Notes: a model not told the origin generated them from the sequence alone. A stretch of 64,000 bases of DNA from Gracilariopsis chorda (GCA_003194525.1 NBIV01000104.1:62001-126000), one strand, 5' to 3'; counted from the stretch's first letter, positions 40,452-54,312 are shown. Numbers and translations: made by a program.

Positions 40452-42626
40452 TTAGTTTTCCGCCTTCGGCGGTGGGTTGTTATCCTCCACAACGAGTGCT
40501 TCATCCCGTTGAAGAGGGTTTCTATCCGCATAAGCGGGGGTTGCAACGGATGGTTGCGTGATCTCCCGAATCGGGGTGTATGAAGCTTGCCACGCACGCG
40601 GGGTCTGTGGTAGGGCATGGGAAAAGTCCGTTTTAGCACGGAGGTAGGAAGCCGTCGGGACGGAACGTTTCTCCTCTGGAGTGAGGGCCTCATAATTTGC
40701 CACCACCTTGGCCATATCCTTCAGTGAACAAATACACTGAGGTGAGGTATGGCCATGGGCATAGCACAGGTGGCAAATGAGATCCAGCACCGCGACACGC
40801 GGATTATTATTCCGAGTGTCGGAGAAGCGAACCACAGGGCGGGTGTCAGTCCACCCAGGCCGTTAATAACGGGATTGACCGTTTGAAAACGGGAGTCGTT
40901 GGGGTTGAACCCGAGTGTTACCACCGTACAAAACGGGGTCTTCCGTTCCCGTATCACGGGTCATCTCCGTCGTTGACGGTAAATCGGTGGTTGGAATCGA
41001 CACACCATCCCCCTGCACCAAATGCACGGTATCAAATCCCTGTCCAGGGTTCCCATCCGCGGTGAGCGGGAGAGAGGAAGCTTCGCTTTCCAGCAACAAC
41101 GCCTTGGCGGATTTAGACCGATTGTTCGGAGTTCTTGCACGAAGTGCATCCCCTTCCGCTCGAGCGTGTTGGACCAGCTCGAGGTAGGTGATCCTTCGCT
41201 TGTCCTCCCGATAACGGGTAACTAAACTCCGGATTGCCGTGTCAAGACCATCAATGAACATGGTACTGCGCTCCCCAGCGGGGTATACGTTACCACATCT
41301 GTGGAAAGCCTTGTTAAGGCGCACCGAGTAATCGGTCTCGGTCTCTCCAGCACGCTGGCGTGTATCTCGCAAAGCGAGGATAGCCTGCTGAATAGCGGTG
41401 TTGGTGGCGTAGGAGCGCAGAAGATACTGCACAGCCTCCGGCCAGCAAGTAACTCCTCCCTCGGAGGCGCGAGAAGATCCTCGGACAGAGGTGTATTGGT
41501 CCTCGGCCACTCCCCGTAAGAAATACGGTAAAGCCAAATAGGCTTGTCCCTCATTCATACCGAGGATATCGGCCTCCGCTACAAAGCGGGATAGGAAATC
41601 CAGTACTAGGACTGGGTCCTCTCCAGTAAAATACTGGTTGCGGAGCGAGAGCTGCATTCGCTTAATGCATTCTCGCACCTTTCCCGTACCACGGGGCGTA
41701 CGTCCAAGTGACGAATCTTCAAGCCGGTAGTACCGGTATGATAAAAGCTTCCGGTAATCCGGGTTTGTCGGTTTCAATTCCCGAAGACCGGGGTGTCTTC
41801 TCCCCTTCTGGCGGGTTCGGACCACACCTTCAGTGGCCGATGACCGCTTCGAGCGGGAGGAGTAGCCTCGCTTCTCGTCCTCCGAGTCGGAGTCCGAGGA
41901 GCTCGAGCTAACCGAATGGTTTCGGGATGAGTCCGACGATGTCGAAGAATCAGATTCCGAATATTTTCGGTGGTGTTTCCGTCGATGACGGCGTTTCTGC
42001 TTCCCAGCAAGCTGGTCGTTGTGCGATGCCTCGTTTACCGGATCATCCGGGGATGGTTTTTCCATGAGGACGAACTGCTCCAGCGTCTCCAGGCGGGCAC
42101 CAATCCGATCAAATCGGGCTTCAACTCCTTCGATGAAGGTGGCGGGTTGTCCCAAACTCTCCAACACGGAGTTGACGTCAGACCGTAAAATACGGAGTTC
42201 CTCGGCGACCTCCTTTACGGGGGTTGCCAAGACCACCTCTTGGAGGGATTTTAGTTCCCCTACAAGGGTGTCATGGGCGGTCCACAGAGCGCGGACCTCG
42301 GATTCCAGGGAAGTCCCCTGGGGGGTGTTATCGCCCGTTCCACGGGGGCTTGAAGCCGCGACAGCTGGAGCAGGCCGGGGTGCCTGGGGCACTGCAGCAA
42401 CAGTCGGAGTCGATGCTGCATTCCCCTGCGGGGGTGATAACGAGGGAAAAAGGAGGTTCCGGGGTTGCCGGTCGGGGGTATCATTCCGCGATGAAGCGGC
42501 GCCAGCATGGCTGGAACTTGTCCGTATAGGGATACGGGGTACGAACCGAACTTCGGAAGTGTCCGCGTTGTCGCGGGAGCGACTACGCGTAACCACTGGC
42601 TCCGAATCGGAGGGATTTCTCGACAT
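40452..42626 (-). pseudogene. gag: E4 gag with one premature stop
   Basis: 725 codons, the same length as E1 gag, with CCHC knuckle CHLCYAHGHTSPQC near the end. A TAA replaces CAA just after ...NGQSRY (40863-40865), ahead of the knuckle. Otherwise open. Confidence 0.9.
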
Positions 42627-42730
42627 GAGAAGATACCTTTACGACGGGAAACGATCACGGAACTTCCGGTAATAAAAACAAACCTCGTAAGAGGGAAAAC
42701 AAAAACCGATTCTAGGCCGGGAGACCACTT

Positions 42731-43557
42731 TGTGGTGCAATGCCCCAAAGGGGAAAAACACCGAAAGACGTTTGGGACCTTCCTCTCACGAGGTGAACCC
42801 AGTTGGGTAGAGCCCTCCCAGAGGTGTCACGGCGAAGCAGGTTTGTAAGACCAGGGACACCTGTCGCGACTCGCGCAGGGAGGTGAAGGCGAAGAATCGG
42901 TATCCGCGTGAGCGGGGTGTGATCCTCAGTAGAGGTATGTTTCCAAGTAAGTGGGGGGGTGTGAGCGGATGCGCACACGAGGGCCGCGGGTAGCGGGAGG
43001 TGCTACCCTAAAAAGGGGGAAAAGGAAGGGCGAAGAGGAGGAAGAGAGGACGAAGTGAGTCGCGAGAGCGACAAACAGATGCGGCAATGCCGGTGGACAG
43101 GACTCCCTATACAGGGCGAAACACCAATGCAATTGGAATAATACGACTCCCAGTGATGGGTCCCTTTAGATGTGAAAGGGGGTTAGATGTCCCGTGGTTC
43201 ACGGCGTTTCCCTCCTTGGAGGAGTAGAGTACGCGCGCAAGCGGCAACAACTAGAGCCAATTCCCCAGGTTTGGGTCCCTTGTTGGGGAAGGTTTACTGG
43301 TGCGACGGCAGTGCGCCGTCGCACTAAGTACTAGCTTCCCAGAAATGGGTGTGAAAAAAATAAATAATATTAACTAAAATACTCCACATTTCGTGGCAAC
43401 ATCCACTACTGTGGCCAACCGCCAATTGACCGAAAACCGTGTCCCACGTGTCCATATCCACCATAGTTGGGCGTAGTTCATATACACACTACACAACCGA
43501 TAATATCGGGAAAGCGTTCAAGTACCAAGAATCCCTCCCTGAGGGCGTTGCACTACA
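42731..43557 (-). repeat. E4 5' LTR
   Basis: 827 bp; the primer-binding site lies to its left at 42708-42727 after a CTT spacer. The GAGGT duplication follows at 43558. Confidence 0.93.
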
Positions 43558-45568
43558 GAGGTAAACGCCTCCGTCTCGACGGACGTAAAGGGTTCTAATT
43601 TCGGTGGTTGGCCTTTCTGCAAGAGCGCGTTCAAGGGTGCTGAGATGTCCGCACAATTCGGGATAAACCGTCGATAGACGTTGACTAATCCTAGAAAGGA
43701 GCGTAGTTCCGTTTGAGTGGCGGGTTCCTTCGCTTGACGGAGCGACTTAACTCGAGCTTCCTCGATCATCACACGCCCAGGGCGGATTATGTGGCCCAGA
43801 TACTTCACAGTATCTGTAAAGAACTCACATTTCCTCAACTTGAGAGTAACTCCAGCCTCACGTAGCGTGGTCATGATATCTCTCACGTGTGTGAGGTGGT
43901 CATCCAGATTATCTGAGAATACTATGATATCGTCCAGGTAGACGAGGCATGTACGCCATTTGAATCGAGCCAGTAGTATGTCGATAGCACGCTGGAAAGT
44001 AGCGGGAGCATTGGTCAAACCAAAAGGCATCCGTTTGAAACGGTAGAGTCCGGAGTGACAGAAAAAAGCAGTCTTGTCGCGGTCTTGTTCCCTGACGGGC
44101 ACCTGCCAGTATCCCCAATTGGCGTCTAGAGCCGTGAAAACTGTAGCATTTCCGAGTGAATCGATGTACTCATCCATTCGTGGGATCGGGTACACATCCT
44201 TGATGGTTACGGCGTTCAGTCGACGGTAGTCGATGAAAAAGCGCCAGGATCCATCCGGGTCTGGAGCCAGTACCACTGGGGATGCCCACGGCGACTGAGC
44301 CGGTTCTATTACTACAGCTCGGAGCATCTTTTCCACTTGGAATTCTTCCTCTTCTCGAGCTTTAGGGCCTGCCCTATAGGGGTGCTGAGCGATCGGCCTG
44401 GTATCAGGTAGCAAGTCAATCCGGTGCTCCGTTGTAGTAGTCTCCCTTAGATAGCCATCCCACATCGTGGTGAAATTCCGTAGCATCTCACGGAGACGTT
44501 CACGGTGCGATTCCGCACATGACCGAGGTCGAATTCCTCGAGTTCTTTCACGGGATCAATCCGGTCGTAACTCGTTGGAATGGGCTTAGCATCCGAGCAT
44601 TTCGGAATTTGGACGGCAGTTTCCTCCCTTTCCTTAGAGTGAACGAGACCGAGCACATCGGCGGCGGTCATTCTTGTGGGAACCATCGTGGTGGGGTGGG
44701 GCATTACCGAACCAATGACTTGGTTCTTCACCAGTGACTGGGGCGTAGTGCCTAGACTGGCGACCAGCACGTTGAACGGTTTGTCGGGCTCAATTTGAGC
44801 TACCCCATTCGCCACGGCGAGTTGATACCTATCATATAGGGATGAAAGGGGTTGAATTACTCGTAAACCGTGTTGACGGGAAGTGACTCGTACCCAAACT
44901 TGGGATTCCGGTGGGAGTTGGAAAGACGCGGCAACGCGTAGCTTTGTAGAGTCCTGGGAAGCCGGTGGGGGTTCCTGCGCAGCAGGTAATGGAACGTGCT
45001 TCTTCGAGGCACGTCGTAGAGGACGAAATACGATCGGAACGGAGGAGCCGTCTTCCATTTCCACACGTCTTAGACGGGGCCTGATGGCATCGACGAATCT
45101 GTCACAGAAGTTGCATCCCAAGATCAAAGGGGCGGCAAGTTTCCGACAAACAATAAAGTCGGGTTTCACAAGAAAAGAGCCAAGGCGCACGACCAGGTCG
45201 ATTGTCCCAACCGTTGATAACGGGTTATCATTCGCATCCGTGACATCCGGTGTCATGCCTTGGGGGATCTGAGACTGCAATGACGGTGGCAGGAGCGACT
45301 CAACGATGAAGTTCGGGCCTGCAACTGTGTCCAAAACAGTGAGAACTCGCACCATAAACTGGGTGGAAAGGCCAAGGTCAGCATATACCTTGTAGTTTCT
45401 CTTGGCCATTACCAAAACTCTGTCCGGGAACCGGTTGTTTCGAACACGTTTCCACGGTCGACGCAGAACACCAAAGTGTTCAGAGTTCACGTCTGAGACG
45501 GCCTGTTTCCTAGTAAGGATTTTGACCGGGGAGCGAGGCAGTGACGCCTCGGGCGCCTTCAACCTCAA
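43558..45568 (-). pseudogene. pol: E3 pol, 5' part (protease, reverse transcriptase), disabled
   Basis: Begins APEASLPRSPVKILTRKQ, as in E1. The protease active site reads LDTVAGPNF, so the usual DTG is DTV. A frameshift lies near 44450-44490. The reverse transcriptase then reads FIDYRRLNAVT, RFKRMPFGLTNAPATF and YLDDIIVFS, up to the E4 insertion, whose GAGGT duplication is at 43558-43562. Not functional. Confidence 0.88.
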
Positions 45569-47720
45569 CTCTGAGGGCGCCTCTCCCGTAAGGGAGACTC
45601 CCGAAACCAGTTTTTCTGAGCCTTTTCCCCCTGAGGCGGGGTCTCAGAATCCTGAACCACTAGCAGTGGAGCGCTAGCGGGGTTGCCTTGTCGAACAAGA
45701 CGGGGGTTAGTGACCTGCTCAGCAGGGGAAAGCAACGCGGGTCGCGGGTTCGTATCCGGGATATTCCGGGGGAAGTCCGTCTTCGCTCGTAAGTACGATG
45801 CAATCGGAACGGTCTGCTTCTCCGCTGGAGTAAGGGCTTCATAGTTACTGATCACTCGGGTTACTTCTCTCAAAGTGAGGATGCAGTCCGGTGAAATGTG
45901 ACCGTGTTCGTAACATATGTGGCATATGACTCCAGAGCGTGGGGGCGGCTGACCGGAACGAGCATCCGTGTGTCTCACCGCTGGGCGGGTATCCTTCCAT
46001 CCGGGACGACTCTGCCGGAGGGCACCATTCACATAGGGAATGCGAGGTCCGTGGACAGGGGTCCGTCAACATACAGCAGGGAATTCTCCTGAGCTGTGTC
46101 GTAGGACGCATCCGTCGTGGACGGCAGTTCCGTGGTCGGAATAGACTGGGCACCGGCCTGAGTGAGGTACACGTTATCGCAGTCCCTTGAAGAGCGTCCA
46201 CTCGCTGCTAGTGATAAAGACGGTGAAGGGGCTTCCATCATCAACGCCTTGGCGGAACGAGACTTCGATGCAGGGATACGAGCTCGAAGTGCATCACCTT
46301 CCGCTAGCGCGTGTTGAATCAACTCCAGATAGGTGGTGTTACGACGATCCTCCCGATATCGGGCCACCAGCGTACGGATTGCCGGATCCAATCCATCGAT
46401 GTACATGGTGCAGCGCTCTCCAGAGGATTAAACATTGCCACACCTGTGGAAAGCCTTATTAAGGCGTACCGAGAATTCGGTTTCCGTTACTCCAGATTTC
46501 TGGCAGGTATCGCGTAAAGCAAAAATAGCCGCTTGAATAGCGTTGTTCGTCGCGTAGGATCGCAGGAGGTACTGAACCGCTTCCGGCCAGCACGTTACAC
46601 CTCCTTCGGAGGCTCGGGAAGAACCTCTTAGAGAGTTGTATTGATCCTCGGCGAGGCCACGTAGAAAATACGGTAGGGCAATAAACGCCTGTCCTTCGTT
46701 CATACCAAGTATGTCCGCTTCGGAAACGAACCTTCCGAGGAAGTCTAACACCAATATGGGATCTTCTCCAGAAAAGGACTGGTTACGAAGGGAAAGCTGC
46801 ATACGCTTTATGCAGTCCTTCACCTTACCCGTACCACGGGGTGTACGATCCAATGAGGAGTCCTCAAGCCGATAATATCGGTACGATACCAACCTCTTGT
46901 AGAGGGGATTAGTACATTTGCGTTCCCTCAATCCTAATTGTTTCCTCCCCTTCCTCCCGGGGCGAATCACACCTTGGGTGGAAGAAGACCGTTTAGAATG
47001 GGACGTGCGTCGGCGACGATCATCGTCCGACGAAGAATCCGACGACACTGAACCATCAGAATGGTGAGAATCCTGTGAAAACAGGGAGGAACCCGACGAG
47101 TCGGGATCGTGCTTGGGCTGCTTCTTACGAGTGCAGCGGGTAGAATCTTTCTTCTTGCGCTTCGCTTTTTGCGAGACAGCAGCGCCCTCACCCGGGACGT
47201 TGTCATCCATCAAGATAGTTTGCTCCAACGTCCCCAGACGGGCACTGACACGATCAAATCGGGTTTCCACATTCTCAACATAGTTGGCAGGACCACCAAA
47301 ACATTCCAGCACAGTTTTGACATCCGCCCTTAAAAGGCGAATGTCCTCAGCCAAATCCTTCATAAAAGAGGTATCAAACCTGGCACGCAGGACTTCAAAA
47401 TCCTCCACGAGGGTATTGTGTGCTTCACGCACCTCATCAAGCTGCGCTTGGACACTAGGGGGGGCGTCGGTATCGGGTTCTCCCCTCCGGGGTGCAGCTA
47501 CATCGGCAGAAGCCGGGTGGACACCAGAGTTGGGAGCGTCCTTCAATGCCGTAGGCGGGGGTTTCTGGGCTCTCGACGAGTCTTGGCCCTTGGACTTGCC
47601 TTTACAAGTGGCAAGTCGAGGGTGGCCATCGGGGACCTTCGAGATCTCTGCCGGTTCCATGCCACTGACGGAGCGACTCCGCGTGACAGCGGGTTCGGCG
47701 GAGGATGGTCGCCAAGACAT
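45565..47720 (-). pseudogene. gag: E3 gag, disabled
   Basis: Starts MSWRPSSAEPAVTRSRS at 47720, homologous to E1 gag. It keeps the Ser-rich basic stretch, the capsid-like region (KRMQLSLRNQSFSGEDPILV) and a CCHC knuckle (CHICYEHGHISPDC). A TAA replaces a Tyr codon in ...HRCGNV/SSGERC at about 46428, and a one-base shift lies near 46030. The last frame overlaps the pol frame by four bases (45565-45568). Confidence 0.87.
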
Positions 47721-47835
47721 GTGTAGACCAAAAACTCCCACAAAGTGGTAAGAAACCAAAAGTTTGGACAGTGAATCTCCGAGGAGAGGTAATACAAAAC
47801 CTAACCGTTTCCGATTCTAGGTCGGGAGACCACTT

Positions 47836-48736
47836 TGTAGTGCAATACCCGCAAGTGGGACAACACACGAAGACGTTCGGATCTTCCCCTCTGGAGTGTA
47901 ACACAGCGAACGGAGTCTCTCCGGATGAGCACGACGAAGTCGGGTTGTAAAGCCGATCCTCACCCTCACGCCAAGCGGGGAGAGTTGAAACGGTAGGATT
48001 AGGATCACCACGAATGGGAAAACAGCCCTTCCAAGGAGTACGAGTCCACGTAAGTGGGGGAAGACGTCACGGGATACCGGCACGAGAGACACGCGTCAGC
48101 GGTGACGAGCAACCACAAACAGGGGTAGGAACCACGAGAGTGGGGTAAGGGAAATACGGGGGATGCCCGATTGGGGGCGACGGGGGCGTGGGCCAACGGG
48201 GCCACGGAAAAAGGTACAAAGGAACCCTATACAGGGGTGGGAACACGGCGGTGGTGAATTAAGTGACAAACGCCCAAGGCGGTGATACTCCTTGTGACGC
48301 AGGGTGGATAGTTCTACCGTTAGTAACGCGGCTTTACCTCCGAGGAGTGTAGAAGACTCGCGAAAGCGGAAAAGACTTAGAGCCAAGAACGCTGGTTGGG
48401 AAAGTTTACTCAGTGTCAGGGCGAGGTCGCCGAGCCACTATATAGTGTAGTAATCTCCCTACTGTAGCGTAGATAAATTATAAATAATAAATATAAATTA
48501 AATAAATGTCCACACTGTGGGGCCAACCTCCTCCTGACGATCCATGTCACACGTTGTCCACTCATGCCTTGGGCGGCACATGGCGCATGCACAGGTGTGC
48601 ACCTGGTGCACAGTGCGGATCCGCTGAGGGCTGAGACACCCGCTAATAGTGGTAGTAATCATAAACACGCGAAAGCGGCAAAAACACCAAGTCAACAGGG
48701 CATCGCTGAGTCTTCCTCCTTGAGGATTGCACTTTA
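47836..48736 (-). repeat. E3 5' LTR
   Basis: 901 bp, like the left copy but with scattered differences; the end reads GCACTTTA instead of GCACTTCA. The primer-binding site lies to its left at 47813-47832 (minus strand TGGTCTCCCGACC). Confidence 0.92.
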
Positions 48737-48741
48737 ACTTA

Positions 48742-48820
48742 TGCGGATAGAAACCCCCGTCAACGGGATGAAGCACTCGTTGTCGAGGAAACAAACCCAC
48801 AGTTGAAGGCGGAAAACTAA
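48742..48820 (+). pseudogene. gag: E2 gag, C-terminal tail
   Basis: Continuation of E2 gag after E3, reading ...ADRNPRQRDEALVVEETNPQ... to TAA at 48818. The flanking GCTTA (27450-27454) and ACTTA (48737-48741) are the E3 target duplication. Confidence 0.88.
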
Positions 48821-48837
48821 CTGAGGGAGTCTCCCCT

Positions 48838-51800
48838 TTGGGAGAGGCGTCCTCAGACGAGAGGCTGTTGGCGCCCGAGGCGTCCTCGCCTCGCTCCCCG
48901 GTGAAAGTCCTCTCGAGAAAGACACCGCTGACGCTGACTCTGCGCACCTCGGTGTGTTGCGTCGCTCGTGGATACGGAGTAAAAATCCCCGGATTCCCGG
49001 TAGACTCTTGGTCTTGGCCAAGCGCAATTACAAGATCTATGCCGACCTTGGCCTTGATCCCCAGTTTATGGTCAGGTTTCTCACCGTCCTGGATACAGGT
49101 GCAGGCCCCAACTTTGTTGTGGAATCATTGTTACCCCCGCTTGTGCGGTCTCGTATCCGCTCTGACGTGGTCCCCGACATTTCGAATGCGAACAACAATC
49201 CGTTACAAACGGTGGGCACATTGGACCTCGTCTTGAGACTTGGTACCTCTGTGGTGAAGTTGGACTTCATCGTTTGCCGTTCATTGGCAGCACCAGTCAT
49301 ACTGGGATGTGATTACTGCGACAGATTTTTCGACGCAATCAGGCCACGCCTCAGGCGTGTAGAACTTGACGATGGATCGTTGGTTCCGATTGTTCGCTGC
49401 CCGCTAATGCGGTCCTCTCGGAAACAAGTTCCGCTCCCTGCTGTGCAGGAGCCATCGCCCGCTTCCCGCGAGTCCACCAAGCTCCGCGTCGCTTCCTCGG
49501 TTTCTATAACGCCTGAGTCCCAAGTCTGGGTGCAGGTAAATTCCCGTCAATATGGTCTTCGGGTTATACAACACCTCGCGTCGTTGTACGAGAAATCTCA
49601 GCTGGCGCTGGCTAATGGAATTGTTTCCATTTCCCCGGATGTTTCTTTCCGGATATTGGTTGCCAACCTCGGCAAACACCCCCAGTATCTGGTAAAACAC
49701 CAAGTAATTGGGAGTGTAACCCCCCATTTTATGGGAATGCTGCCAGCGAAGATGACAGCCCCCGATGTACTCGGAGTTTCCACCTCTTCTGAGGAGTTCG
49801 CCCCGCCGTCCGGAGACGTCAAGTTTAAGGAGGGGGAGGAAACCGCTACTTCAGCGTCGAACATACTGAGCAACTCGGAATTGCGAACCACACCTGTTCC
49901 ACAGGACAATGCTCCATCGAGCAACGACCGGATTGATCCGGAAAAGGCACTTGAAGCGCTGGACTTTAGCCACGTGCCAGAGTTGCACCGCGACAAACTC
50001 CGTACCATGTTACGGGAATTCACCACAATGTGGGATGGCTCGCTTGGCGAGATTGATGCAACGGAACACCGGATCGATTTAATCCCCGGTGCGCGACCGG
50101 TTGCACAACCCCCTTACAGGGCAGGTCCGAAAGCTCGGGAAGAGGAGCAATCCCAAGTGGACAAGATGCTCCGAGCAGGTGTGATTGAGCCCGCTCAATC
50201 ACCCTGGGCATCCCCAGTTGTACTGGCTTTGAAGGCCGACGGAACCTGGAGGTTCTGTGTCGACTACCGCCGGCTCAATGCCGTGACTGTTAGGCACACG
50301 TACCCTATCCCTCGTATAGACGAGTGTATTGACTCTCTCGGAGACGCCACCGTGTTCACGGCTCTCGATGCCAATTGGGGATATTGGCAAGTACCTGTCA
50401 GACAGGAGGATCGCGACAAAACTGCATTCACCTGCCACTCAGGAACGTAGCGCTTCAAGCGGATGCCATTTGGGTTAACCAACCCCCCCGCCACCTTTAA
50501 GCGTGCAGTAGATATTCTACTCAACCGCTTTAAGTGGGGGAGTTGTCTGGTCTACCTTGATGATATTATCATCTTCTCCAACTCGTTGGACGACCATCTC
50601 ACTCACGTCCGAGACGTGCTGACCGTACTCTGCGATGCGGGAATTACCCTCAAGTTGAGGAAATGCGATTTTTTTCACAGATACGGTGAAGTATCTGGGT
50701 CACATTATCCGTCCTGGACGGTTAGCGATCGAGAAAGCTCGAGTCAAATCCCTCATTGAGGCGAAAGAGCCCCGTACTCAAACGGAAGTGCGCTCCTTTT
50801 TGGGGCTGGTCAACGTCTATCGACGGTTTATCCCGAACTTTTCGGATACCGCGGCGCCCCTGAACGCGTTGTTGCGAAAGAGGAACCCCCCAAAACTGGG
50901 AACATTTACGCCCGAGCAATCGGAAGCTTTTAACTCCTTGAAGGAGGCTGTCACATCAGCACCAATCCTACATCTCCCAAAGCTTGGGTTGCCATACTCC
51001 GTAGATACGGACTCGAGCGACTACCAAGTCGGGTGTGCTCTTTTTCAAACCACCCCCGAGGGGGAACGACACCCAATCGGTTATTGGTCACGCTCGCTCA
51101 ATGTTCATGAGCGGAACTACTCCGTATCGGAGAAAGAGTGCCTCGCCGTCGTATGGGCGATGACCACTCTGCGCCCCTACCTTATGGGAGTTCACTTCAC
51201 CGTGTACACGGATCATTCCTCATTGAGGTGGTTGATGAATATCTCGAACCCGTCGGGACGCCTCATGCGCTGGAGACTCCGCCTCGCGGAATATGACTTT
51301 CAAGTCATTTATAAAAAGGGCGCGCAGAACACCCAGGCCGACGCTTTGTCGCGGTTACCCACAAGTGGGGAAGCACTCCCAACGGAGGATGATGAAGTCC
51401 CATGTTTCATGGCCATAGACCCGGATGATCCGGAATGTGCCGTCGACGCTGGGCCAGAAAACTCGGACGAGGATGCTGACTTTGAAGACCTACTCACATC
51501 GCGAGAAATCTGAGAACCCGTTACCGGGAAATTTTGTACCGGTTTCACCGGAAGAGATGATCCGAGAACAGTTCGGTGACCCCTTCTGCACGAGGATTCG
51601 TGCCCGTCTTAACGGTGGTGAAGATCTCCCTTTCGGGGTAAATGACAAAGGCTACCTCGTAAGGAAGGTCGAAGCCCGCCCACAGACTGTGGTACCTCAT
51701 TCCCTGCAGTCGCGGGTGTTACATCTATCACACTACGCCCCCATTGGAGGTCACCCAGGTTAGAGAAAACTCTACCTAACCCTGCGAAGAGATTTGTATT

Positions 51801-54163
51801 GGCCCGCCATGGCGGTGGATTGTTACGCAACTGTGCGGTTTTGTAGCGAATGCGCGAAGAATCGCGTGAAACTCCGCAAAAATTCGAAGGAGATGAAACT
51901 ATTCCCCGCAAGGGCGCCGCTCGAGTTTATCGTGATCGATGTTCTCGGACCACTACTCACCAAGAAACGTGGAAACAAGTTTCTACTTGTCATTACCGAC
52001 CGCTTTTCTAAGCTGGTACGTACTGTCCCTCTTCGGAGGATAACCGCTCTCACGGTGGCCCAGGCTCTAGTGACGCACTGGATTTTCGTCTACGGTGCCC
52101 CTGTGGAGGTGCTCTCCGATAACGGGAAACAATTCGCTAGCAAGTTCTTCCAGGATGTTTGTCGCATCCTGGATGTCAAGAACTTGTTCACGACTACCCA
52201 CCACCCCCAATGTAATGGGCAAGTTGAGCGGTTTAACCGGACGTTACTGGTGGCGTTACGTTCCTACGTCGCAGAGCACCCAAAGAACTGGGACATGTAC
52301 GCTGATGCGGTAACCTACGCGTACAATACGCAGGTACACCGGACTACCGGAGTTTCGCCATTCGAGTTGGTTCTATCCAGAACACCCCCGCTTGTGGCAC
52401 TGGAATCCCAAGCTTCCTTGGAAAGTTTCCCATCAGTTGGTATCTACCGGCAGCAATGGAAGCAATGGCTTTCCAAGCTGGTCCACGCTGCGCGAGAGTC
52501 AATGGCACGTGCACAAGCCGCGTAAAAGCGGGATTTTGATACTCGCTTGCGAGGGAAACCGTCCCCGATTCGGGCGAATAACTACGTTTTCATCAGGAAG
52601 GAGTACTACAACCCGGAACGGGAGAAGCGCCATAAACTTTCGCCTGTGGCGGATGGACCATTCAAGGTCATCTCCGTAAACACCGACACTGTCGTGGTAG
52701 AGATGGGTGACACGCACGAACGGATTTCCCGTGATCGTGTTGTCCTCGCCCCTCCTTCCTCGTCAGAGGTAGTCCTGTATCCACGCAACCCCGTTTCTAC
52801 GTACTCTGCAACACCGGAATCATCCGGGAGTACTAGGCCTACGGTACTACCACACCCCAGCCGGGGACTCTCAGATCTACCGACCCTGTCGGACTCACCG
52901 GCTCAGCCGGGTAATTCGGGCCTCTCAGCGCCCGCCTCTACCACGCCCGCCCCCCTGGCGCGAATTTACACCCGCCAGGCGGGGAAGTTTCTCCCTTATC
53001 CCGCCGCTCCGTCTAAGGAGGGGGAGGAGAACACTCCTTTTCGAGGAACGATATCGCCGTCGCAACGGAAAACACACCATAACATACGGAACACTGACCG
53101 TGGAGCACGGAGTATGTCACGCGACACTAATTCCCCGTTCTCGGGCAGTGCTGTGCAACAGGAACCAGACGCGCAGGCCCTGCAAAAGCGGCAAATACAC
53201 CGTTTGTCATGGGAAAACGAAAAGCTCCCCTCCAATACCACAGCAGCGGAAAGGCAATCGCCCGATCCATCCCCGGAGGCATCGCCACGAACGCGGGAAC
53301 CGAGGAACTCGGGAAAAACGCGCGCCATCGCACGCTCGAAACCGGTCGTAAAGGACGCTGCCCCTCCTCATGGAGAAGTTGCACCGCACTTAGCGGCAAG
53401 GCCCCTGAAAAGGGTGTCATCGGCACCTGCCCGGCACCCCCCAAAGGGGAAGTTTTACCAAAATACCGCTGTACCGGAGTTAGCCCCAGGCAACCCGTCA
53501 GTAGCCGGGGACACCACGGCATCGCCGGAACGTATGGTGCAGAGCACTCGTGCGCCTGGCAGGGAAGCGGTTCGCCATCCAATCACCGTGTCACACGGGA
53601 CCCCCCAGGGGATCGCGGAAACGCCGATTCTGCAGGAGCGGTCGTCTTCCCGCAAACTTGCGGTTCGTGAGCTTCACCGCGAATTCGGAGCCCAAGTCCC
53701 CCGCCGACTGGCGGTTCGCCCGCAATACCGCGAAAGCGGAAACGACTCTGCCCCAATGGGGAATGACTTGGTGGTGAAAACCATGACGCCAAACACCCTC
53801 TTGAGGGGTATCCTCCCGCACGAGCAGTGGCCGCTACCACAGCGCATGGCAACGCCGGAGTTATCGCCGAACACCCTGCTAAGGGACGTTATACAGCACC
53901 TCGGGCAACCCTCGCAAGGGAGTACAACCACCACCCGGCACGGCGGGCAGGTCTACGAACGAGAGTTCGTAGTAGACCGACTTGTCGGACGCACCTGGGA
54001 CCAGGATGGTATTCTACAATACTGCGTCCGCTGGTACGGGTATGACCCCAGTGGGGATACGTGGGAGCCAATCGAACACCTCCCACGGTCGCAGGTCGTA
54101 CGATACCACCGTCAAACGGGAACTGCAGCTCCAGCCACGCTGGTAAATGCCCAAGTTGGGTAA
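48838..54163 (+). pseudogene. pol: E2 pol, disabled
   Basis: Same domain order as E1 pol, ending in the chromodomain (FVVDRLVGRTWDQDG, RWYGYDPSGDTWEP). Lesions seen: one-base loss near 48915; TAG at 50448-50450 in the reverse transcriptase; one-base gain in a T-run near 50672; a frameshift near 51505 after ...TSREI; TAG near 51763 before the integrase finger; TAA at 52523-52525. The protease motif VLDTGAGPN and the integrase core (LSDNGKQFAS, QCNGQVERF) remain readable. The pol linker is shorter than in E1. Not functional. Confidence 0.9.
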
Positions 54164-54312
54164 CGTTGCCGCGCGAGCGGAGGGCGATAGGAAAGGATAT
54201 CAAGGCAAGGTCCGTCGAAGACGGGGAAGTCAAACGAGAATCACCGTTCTAAACTGGAAAGTTTATTCAAGGGAGCAGCTAGCTCCCCACAACACTATAC
54301 TACACTAGCTGG

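Larger units (their letters stand above)
33908..43557 (-). mobile_element. LTR retrotransposon E4, same subfamily as E2, disabled
   Basis: 9.65 kb inserted in E3 pol, with perfect GAGGT duplications (33903-33907, 43558-43562). Two 827-bp LTRs differ at about eight or nine positions by eye. Gag has one stop; pol has about five lesions; the antisense ORF is deleted at the same junction as in E2. Confidence 0.93.
27455..48736 (-). mobile_element. LTR retrotransposon E3, divergent relative of E1 with intact antisense ORF
   Basis: Inserted in E2 gag, with GCTTA (27450-27454) and ACTTA (48737-48741) flanks. It carries two 901-bp LTRs of a different sequence type that keep the same ends (TGAAGTGCAA / TTGCACTACA). 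Minus orientation: 5' LTR on the right, gag, pol (split by E4), convergent antisense ORF, 3' LTR on the left. Gag and pol carry many lesions; the antisense ORF does not. Its own length without E4 is about 11.6 kb, like E1. Confidence 0.92.
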
